Source: an uncultured Veillonella sp.
Lineage (GTDB): Bacteria > Bacillota > Negativicutes > Veillonellales > Veillonellaceae
Length of the DNA stretch: 10,033 nucleotides
Direction: 5' to 3'
Assembly (NCBI RefSeq): GCF_938010505.1
Contig: NZ_CALLVP010000113.1
Location: forward strand, 1 to 10,033
This document shows, in pieces, positions 6,256 through 10,033 of the stretch. A program made the translations under genes and the position numbers. A model generated the notes under the pieces. The model saw only the letters and a program-made list of their open reading frames with translations, was not told the origin of the DNA and made no database searches. How positions within the stretch are numbered: position 1 is the first letter of the stretch; each line of letters opens with the position of its first letter.

Positions 6256-7113
6256 ATGACATTAAGAGAGAAACATCAACAAGGGCAGTTTACCATTACT
6301 GTTGAATTGGATCCGCCTAAAAGTAGTTCTGCGGAAAAGATTTTTGAACAAGCGGCTCGTTTAAAAGGGAATGTGGATGCTATCAATATCGCTGACAGCC
6401 CTATGTCCAAAATGCGCATGAGCCCAATTTCTCTTTCTTACTTGTTGCAACACAACAAAGAGATCGAAACTATTTTCCACCTTACATGCCGCGACCGCAA
6501 TATTATCGGTTTGCAATCCGAATTGCTTGGCGCAGCAGCGTTGGGCGTGCACAACATTTTGACCCTTACTGGTGATAAACCAGATAATGGGGACCATCCA
6601 TTTGCACAATCCGTATTCGAAGTCGATTGTATGGGCTTGCTCAATATCGCTAAGACATTAAATGCAGGCAAAGACTTGGCAGGTAACGACTTAGACGTTC
6701 CTACAAGCTTTTACATCGGCGCCACTGGCAATCCTGGGGCACCAGATTTAGAAATTGAACGCCAAAAATTGGCTGCTAAAATTCAAAACGGTGCTCACTT
6801 CGTACAAACACAACCGATTTACGATTTAGAACAAGCAAAGCGCTACATCGATAAGATGTCTGAGTTCAATGTGCCTATCATGCTCGGCTTGATTCCACTT
6901 AAAAGCTTCAAAATGGCTACATATCTCCATGAAAAAGTACCTGGAATCAACCTTACTCAAGAAATCTTGGACCGCGTAGAAAAAGGCGGCAAGGAAGCGG
7001 GTACAGAAATCGCTATCGAAACACTTGAACAAATCAAGAAAATTGCTTCAGGCGTACATATTATGCCTTTAAATGATATCGATACAACGTTACATATTAT
7101 TGACCACGTATAA
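6256..7113 (+). CDS. metF: Methylenetetrahydrofolate reductase
   Basis: A flavin-dependent reductase that converts 5,10-methylene-THF to 5-methyl-THF, the methyl donor used by MetH encoded immediately upstream. The protein has 285 residues, typical of bacterial MetF. Family motifs: catalytic Glu17 in VELDPPK, HLTCRDRN (75-82), LTGD (104-107, flavin site), GATGNPG (155-161), TQPIYD (185-190, with the substrate-binding Gln) and GVHIMPLN (266-273). It looks intact. Start: GAGGT (6246-6250) is 5 nt from the ATG at 6256 and 2 nt from the adjacent in-frame ATG at 6253, so 6256 is slightly preferred; using 6253 adds one Met. Last gene of the met operon. Confidence 0.95.
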   Translation: MTLREKHQQGQFTITVELDPPKSSSAEKIFEQAARLKGNVDAINIADSPMSKMRMSPISLSYLLQHNKEIETIFHLTCRDRNIIGLQSELLGAAALGVHNILTLTGDKPDNGDHPFAQSVFEVDCMGLLNIAKTLNAGKDLAGNDLDVPTSFYIGATGNPGAPDLEIERQKLAAKIQNGAHFVQTQPIYDLEQAKRYIDKMSEFNVPIMLGLIPLKSFKMATYLHEKVPGINLTQEILDRVEKGGKEAGTEIAIETLEQIKKIASGVHIMPLNDIDTTLHIIDHV

Positions 7114-7130
7114 ATCATTTTAATGTTTGC

Positions 7131-7193
7131 ATAGAATACCTTTCCCACGGACTCCAAAGCGAGCTAAGTCGTCCTTAGGGAAAGGTATTCTAT
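7131..7193 (+). terminator. Long perfect-arm hairpin downstream of metF
   Basis: ATAGAATACCTTTCCC (7131-7146) and its exact complement GGGAAAGGTATTCTAT (7178-7193) form a 16-bp perfect stem around a 31-nt loop. Inside the loop ACGGACT (7147-7153) and AGTCGT (7167-7172) can pair with one bulge. It starts 17 nt after the metF stop. The following bases (TTTCATTT) are only moderately T-rich and the loop is long, so it may be a 3'-end processing or stability element, or a small repeat element, rather than the main terminator. Confidence 0.6.
7160..7177 (+). repeat. Repeated 18-nt motif, copy 1 (in hairpin loop)
   Basis: CGAGCTAAGTCGTCCTTA. Copy 2 lies at 7293-7310 with 16 of 18 identical bases, and similarity extends outward (AAAG/AAAA before, a GAAAGG/GAAAAGG stretch after). 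This copy is in the loop of the hairpin downstream of metF. Function unknown. Confidence 0.8.
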
Positions 7194-7292
7194 TTTCATT
7201 TAAACTAATTAATCCTATATCAAAATAACTCCTCCTTATAATGTTGTTGTAAACGATATCATTTAATAGGTAGTGGGGAGGGGGATAGAAAA

Positions 7293-7310
7293 CGAGCTAA
7301 GTCATTCTTA
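7293..7310 (+). repeat. Repeated 18-nt motif, copy 2 (next to terminator)
   Basis: CGAGCTAAGTCATTCTTA, 133 bp after copy 1 in the same orientation and 9 nt before the terminator stem at 7320. It is preceded by a G-rich run (GGGGAGGGGG, 7275-7284). No reading frame of any length accompanies it. Confidence 0.8.
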
Positions 7311-7319
7311 ATGAAAAGG

Positions 7320-7356
7320 AAAGAGGATGCAAATATAAGATTTGCATCCTCTTTTT
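7320..7356. terminator. Strong intrinsic terminator between metF and rsmG
   Basis: AAAGAGGATGCAAAT (7320-7334), loop ATAAG, ATTTGCATCCTCTTT (7340-7354): a 15-bp perfect stem running into TTTTT (7352-7356) on the plus strand. It should end the met operon. On the minus strand the stem is followed by a C/T-rich stretch, so it could also serve rsmG, 60 nt past its stop. The two operons converge here. Confidence 0.9.
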
Positions 7357-7415
7357 GTATTTGTATAGTATTATAAGTTTTTATTAGGTTTTTACGCCAT
7401 ATGTATTAGTAAAAA

Positions 7416-8168
7416 TTATACTAATGGTTTATCTTTAATGTCTTTTGGTTTTCGTGGGTATTGTTTTGGTGTTTTCCCCGTTTTCTTTATATACAGGATT
7501 GCTCGTTTATCGTCCAAGGTTGGTAATGTAACGGTTCTTACTTCTTCGATAGTAGCTTTAAGTGTATTAAGGGCTTTATTAGATTCACCAACTTCTTCTT
7601 CGTAGATAGCGCCTTTTAAAGCAACTACGTAGCCGCCTTCTTTCACGTAAGGCACAGTCCATTCTAAGAGAATCGGCAAGCGTGCCACCGCACGGCTGGT
7701 GGCAATATCATAGCTTTCACGGTAATCTTGATGGCTCAAATCCTCTGCACGACCATGTAAAGTAGTACAGTTCGTCAGTTTTAGTTCATCTATAACCGAT
7801 TCCAAAAAGGTAAGGCGTTTTTTTAAAGAATCAAACAAGGTAACCTTGAGGCTACGATCATAGATAGCCAATGGAATACCCGGGAAGCCTGCACCCGTAC
7901 CGACATCAATAATGGACATGCCAGATTTGATGATTTCAGGATCATAACAGGAGAGAGAGTCAATCATATGCTTAACCACAACCTCTTTCATGTCTGTGAT
8001 ACCCGTTAGATTAAGATATTTATTTGTTTCAATCATACGTGCATAATACAAGTAAAAGTCTTTTGCTTGCTCTTCCGTACAGGGCAAACCAAAATGACTC
8101 ATTTGCTCCATCATATATGAAACAAATTCAGACAGAGATGCTATAGGCACATCGTATTTTTCTTTCAT
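7416..8168 (-). CDS. rsmG: 16S rRNA (guanine-527-N7)-methyltransferase RsmG (GidB)
   Basis: A SAM-dependent enzyme that methylates N7 of a guanine in the 530 loop of 16S rRNA; its loss gives low-level streptomycin resistance in several bacteria. The protein has 250 residues, close to the family length. Motifs: NLTGI (53-57), HMIDSL (67-72), the SAM-binding DVGTGAGFPGIPLAI (88-102), RAED (140-143), DIATSRAVA (154-162) and a basic PRKPKD C-terminus. The ATG at 8168-8166 has AGGAG (8178-8174) 5 nt upstream. It follows mnmG by 119 nt on the same strand. I see no convincing separate promoter in that gap, so cotranscription with mnmG is likely. In most Firmicutes parA would come next, but here the met operon intervenes. 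Confidence 0.95.
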   Translation of the reverse strand: MKEKYDVPIASLSEFVSYMMEQMSHFGLPCTEEQAKDFYLYYARMIETNKYLNLTGITDMKEVVVKHMIDSLSCYDPEIIKSGMSIIDVGTGAGFPGIPLAIYDRSLKVTLFDSLKKRLTFLESVIDELKLTNCTTLHGRAEDLSHQDYRESYDIATSRAVARLPILLEWTVPYVKEGGYVVALKGAIYEEEVGESNKALNTLKATIEEVRTVTLPTLDDKRAILYIKKTGKTPKQYPRKPKDIKDKPLV

Positions 8169-8249
8169 AAGTACTCCTAATGAATTATCTAGTGTTTATT
8201 CGACAATAAGATCTGTAGGAAATATTTCTTAAAAAAGTTCATATAAATT

Positions 8250-8283
8250 GCATGTTATTACTTAAATTCATGTTATTACATGC
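8250..8283. repeat. Direct and inverted repeats in the mnmG-rsmG gap
   Basis: CATGTTATTAC occurs at 8251-8261 and again at 8269-8279, an 18-bp period. GCATGT (8250-8255) and ACATGC (8278-8283) bracket both copies as an inverted repeat. The element lies just 3' of the mnmG stop and 5' of rsmG. It might be a protein-binding site or a weak hairpin; nothing identifies a factor. Confidence 0.6.
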
Positions 8284-8287
8284 TATT

Positions 8288-10033
8288 TTATTTACTTCTG
8301 TTGTATTGTTCAAGTTGAATTAATAGAACAGACACGTCCGCAGGGGAGACGCCAGAGATACGGCTTGCTTGGCCGATGGAGTGAGGGCGTATCTTGTTGA
8401 GCTTTTGTTGCGCTTCAAGAGAAATGCCCTTAATTTCTGTGTAGTCCCATTCTTTTGGAAGAATTTTTTCTTCTAGTTTGCGAACTTTATCGACTTGGTC
8501 CATTTGCTTTTTGATGTATCCTTCATAGGTAATGGAAATGTCGACAGCTTCCTCCACGTCAGGTGTATAGCGTTTCAAACCAAATGCATCGGCTACGATA
8601 GCATAGGAGAGTTCGTTACGTTTTACCAAGTCATACGCATGAATACCCGTTTTAATAGGTGCAGTGCCCAATGATTCAAGCAAGGCTTGCGTTTCTTTGG
8701 ATGGATTTACAGGTGTATTTTGTAAAACCTCCATCGCTTCTTCAATATTAGCTTTTTTTGCTGTAAATTTAGCCCAACGATCGTCTTTTACAAGACCGAT
8801 TGCACGGCCTTTTTCCGTAAGACGCATATCTGCATTGTCTTGACGAAGCAATAAACGATATTCGCTACGACTTGTCATCATGCGGTATGGTTCATTTGTA
8901 CCTTTTGTTACGAGATCATCGATGAGAACACCGATATACGCTTCGGAACGAGCAAGAATGAAAGGCTCTTTGCCTTGAATCCACAATGCTGCATTGATAC
9001 CAGCCATAAGGCCTTGGGCAGCAGCTTCTTCATAACCAGATGTACCGTTGGATTGACCAGCAGAGTAGAGGCCTTCAATATGTTTCACTTGAAGCGCTGG
9101 CGTCAATTGCGTTGGGTTCAAGCAATCGTATTCGATAGCATAGGCAGGGCGCATGATTTCAACATTTTCAAGGCCTGGGATGGTACGTAAGAACGCATAT
9201 TGTACATCCATTGGAAGAGAGGTACTCATACCTTGTACGTACATTTCATTTGTTCCTGTACCTTCAGGTTCGACAAAGAGTTGATGGCGTTCTTTATCGG
9301 CAAAGCGTACCACCTTATCTTCGATAGAAGGGCAGTAACGAGGGCCAACGCCTTCGATTTTACCGCTGTACATTGGAGCACGATGAATATTACTATGAAT
9401 GATTTCATGAGTTTTTTCGTTAGTATACGTCAACCAACATACGTCTTCGTTACGGTTGATCCATTCATCCATATAGGAGAAGGAGTGATGATGTGTATCG
9501 CCTTCTTGAACCACCATGTTTTCAAAGTTTAAAGTACGTTTATCGACACGTGCCGGTGTACCTGTTTTAAAGCGCATTAACTCAATGCCATTATCTAACA
9601 AGGATTGAGAAAATACTTCAGCCACCCGTTGTCCATTGGGACCGCCGACGTAATCAATATCGCCAATAAGGATTTTACCTTTTAAATAGGTACCCGTACA
9701 AAGAATTACCGCCTTGGCGCCGTAGAACTCGCCAAGCTCTGTGACGATACCTGTTACTTTGCCATCTTCAACCTTCAGCTCTGTCACCATGATTTGCTTA
9801 ACATTGAGGTTCTCCGTATTTTCTACGGTTTGTTTCATCAAATGTTGGTATTTAATTTTATCGGATTGGCAGCGCAAAGAATGAACGGCAGGGCCTTTAC
9901 CCATGTTGAGCATACGCATTTGGATTGCCGTAGCATCCGCGTTAATACCCATTTGACCGCCCAATGCGTCAACCTCTAAAACAAGATGGCTTTTACCAGG
10001 ACCACCCACGGCAGGGTTGCACGGCATAAGCGC
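8288..10033 (-). CDS. mnmG: tRNA uridine-5-carboxymethylaminomethyl modification enzyme MnmG (GidA), 5' end outside window
   Basis: The FAD-dependent partner of MnmE (TrmE) that installs the cmnm5 group on wobble U34 of certain tRNAs. The frame stays open to the window edge: codons before the internal Met at 10027 read Ala-Leu, fitting the family sequence ALMPCNPAVGG. The true start and the N-terminal GxGxxG FAD motif (about 45-50 residues) therefore lie beyond 10033. Visible are 581 residues: PCNPAVGGPGKS (4-15), LGGQMG and KGPAVHSLRCQSDK (about 24-59), RFKTGTPARVD (154-164), YCPSIEDKVVRFADK (about 233-247), GQSNGTSGYEEAAAQG (326-341; most relatives have GQINGTTGYEE), MTSRSEYRLLLRQDNADMR (386-404), and a C-terminal helical domain for MnmE contact with IRPHSIGQASRISGVSPAD. 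Intact as far as it is seen. Confidence 0.97.
   Translation of the reverse strand, partial: ALMPCNPAVGGPGKSHLVLEVDALGGQMGINADATAIQMRMLNMGKGPAVHSLRCQSDKIKYQHLMKQTVENTENLNVKQIMVTELKVEDGKVTGIVTELGEFYGAKAVILCTGTYLKGKILIGDIDYVGGPNGQRVAEVFSQSLLDNGIELMRFKTGTPARVDKRTLNFENMVVQEGDTHHHSFSYMDEWINRNEDVCWLTYTNEKTHEIIHSNIHRAPMYSGKIEGVGPRYCPSIEDKVVRFADKERHQLFVEPEGTGTNEMYVQGMSTSLPMDVQYAFLRTIPGLENVEIMRPAYAIEYDCLNPTQLTPALQVKHIEGLYSAGQSNGTSGYEEAAAQGLMAGINAALWIQGKEPFILARSEAYIGVLIDDLVTKGTNEPYRMMTSRSEYRLLLRQDNADMRLTEKGRAIGLVKDDRWAKFTAKKANIEEAMEVLQNTPVNPSKETQALLESLGTAPIKTGIHAYDLVKRNELSYAIVADAFGLKRYTPDVEEAVDISITYEGYIKKQMDQVDKVRKLEEKILPKEWDYTEIKGISLEAQQKLNKIRPHSIGQASRISGVSPADVSVLLIQLEQYNRSK

Noticed and set aside
7231..7237. 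Shine-Dalgarno-like AAGGAGG on the minus strand in the metF-rsmG gap
   Set aside because: The only start codon at suitable spacing (TTG) is followed by a stop after one codon. An ATG about 30 nt on gives just 11 codons.
7640..7652. CTTTCACGTAAGG in rsmG resembling a parS core
   Set aside because: The core CACGTG is incomplete and the flanks do not match. Normal coding sequence.
9081..9096. parS-like TGTTTCACTTGAAGCG in mnmG
   Set aside because: Only 13 of 16 positions match, and one mismatch breaks the central CACGTG. The bases are explained by coding for QVKHIEG of MnmG.

Overview
The window looks like part of the replication-origin-proximal region of a low-GC Firmicute. The neighbourhood mnmG - rsmG - parA - parB, all on the minus strand, is the classic block that lies next to dnaA in this phylum. 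Consensus parS sites (TGTTTCACGTGAAACA) confirm a ParABS chromosome-segregation locus. The codon usage, the split cobalamin-dependent methionine synthase and the insertion of a met operon inside the block suggest a Negativicute, possibly Veillonella. That assignment rests on general familiarity and was not checked by any search.

Layout, left to right. Positions 1-60 are a perfect hexamer array (10 x ATTGCT) ending 6 bases from the parB stop. parB (67-996) and parA (1114-1881, GTG start) run leftward. A very AT-rich spacer of about 1.1 kb (1882-2982) has no credible gene. It holds three parS or parS-like sites, a 25-bp tandem repeat, a leftward parA promoter, and a near-consensus rightward promoter followed by a leader of about 140 nt that ends in a terminator-like hairpin just before a ribosome binding site. 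A rightward methionine/one-carbon operon follows: a separate MetH reactivation-domain protein (2983-3750), metH without its own reactivation domain (3799-6234), and metF (6256-7113). A 300-bp convergent region (7114-7415) has a long perfect-arm hairpin, two diverged copies of an 18-nt motif and a strong intrinsic terminator. rsmG (7416-8168) and a 5'-truncated mnmG (8288 to beyond 10033) run leftward.

How the genes work together. ParB loads at parS and spreads, and ParA is its partner ATPase. Five parS or parS-like sites are visible: one in-frame inside parA, three in the spacer, and one in the short gap between the reactivation gene and metH. The met genes form one pathway segment. MetF makes 5-methyl-THF, MetH uses it with cobalamin to methylate homocysteine, and the upstream protein supplies the SAM-dependent reductive reactivation domain that MetH lacks. 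RsmG and MnmG modify 16S rRNA and tRNA.

I see no defence system, mobile element, CRISPR array, tRNA or rRNA. The most unusual points are the met operon wedged between rsmG and parA with a parS inside it, the putative attenuated met leader, the hexamer array, and the repeated motif and hairpin downstream of metF.
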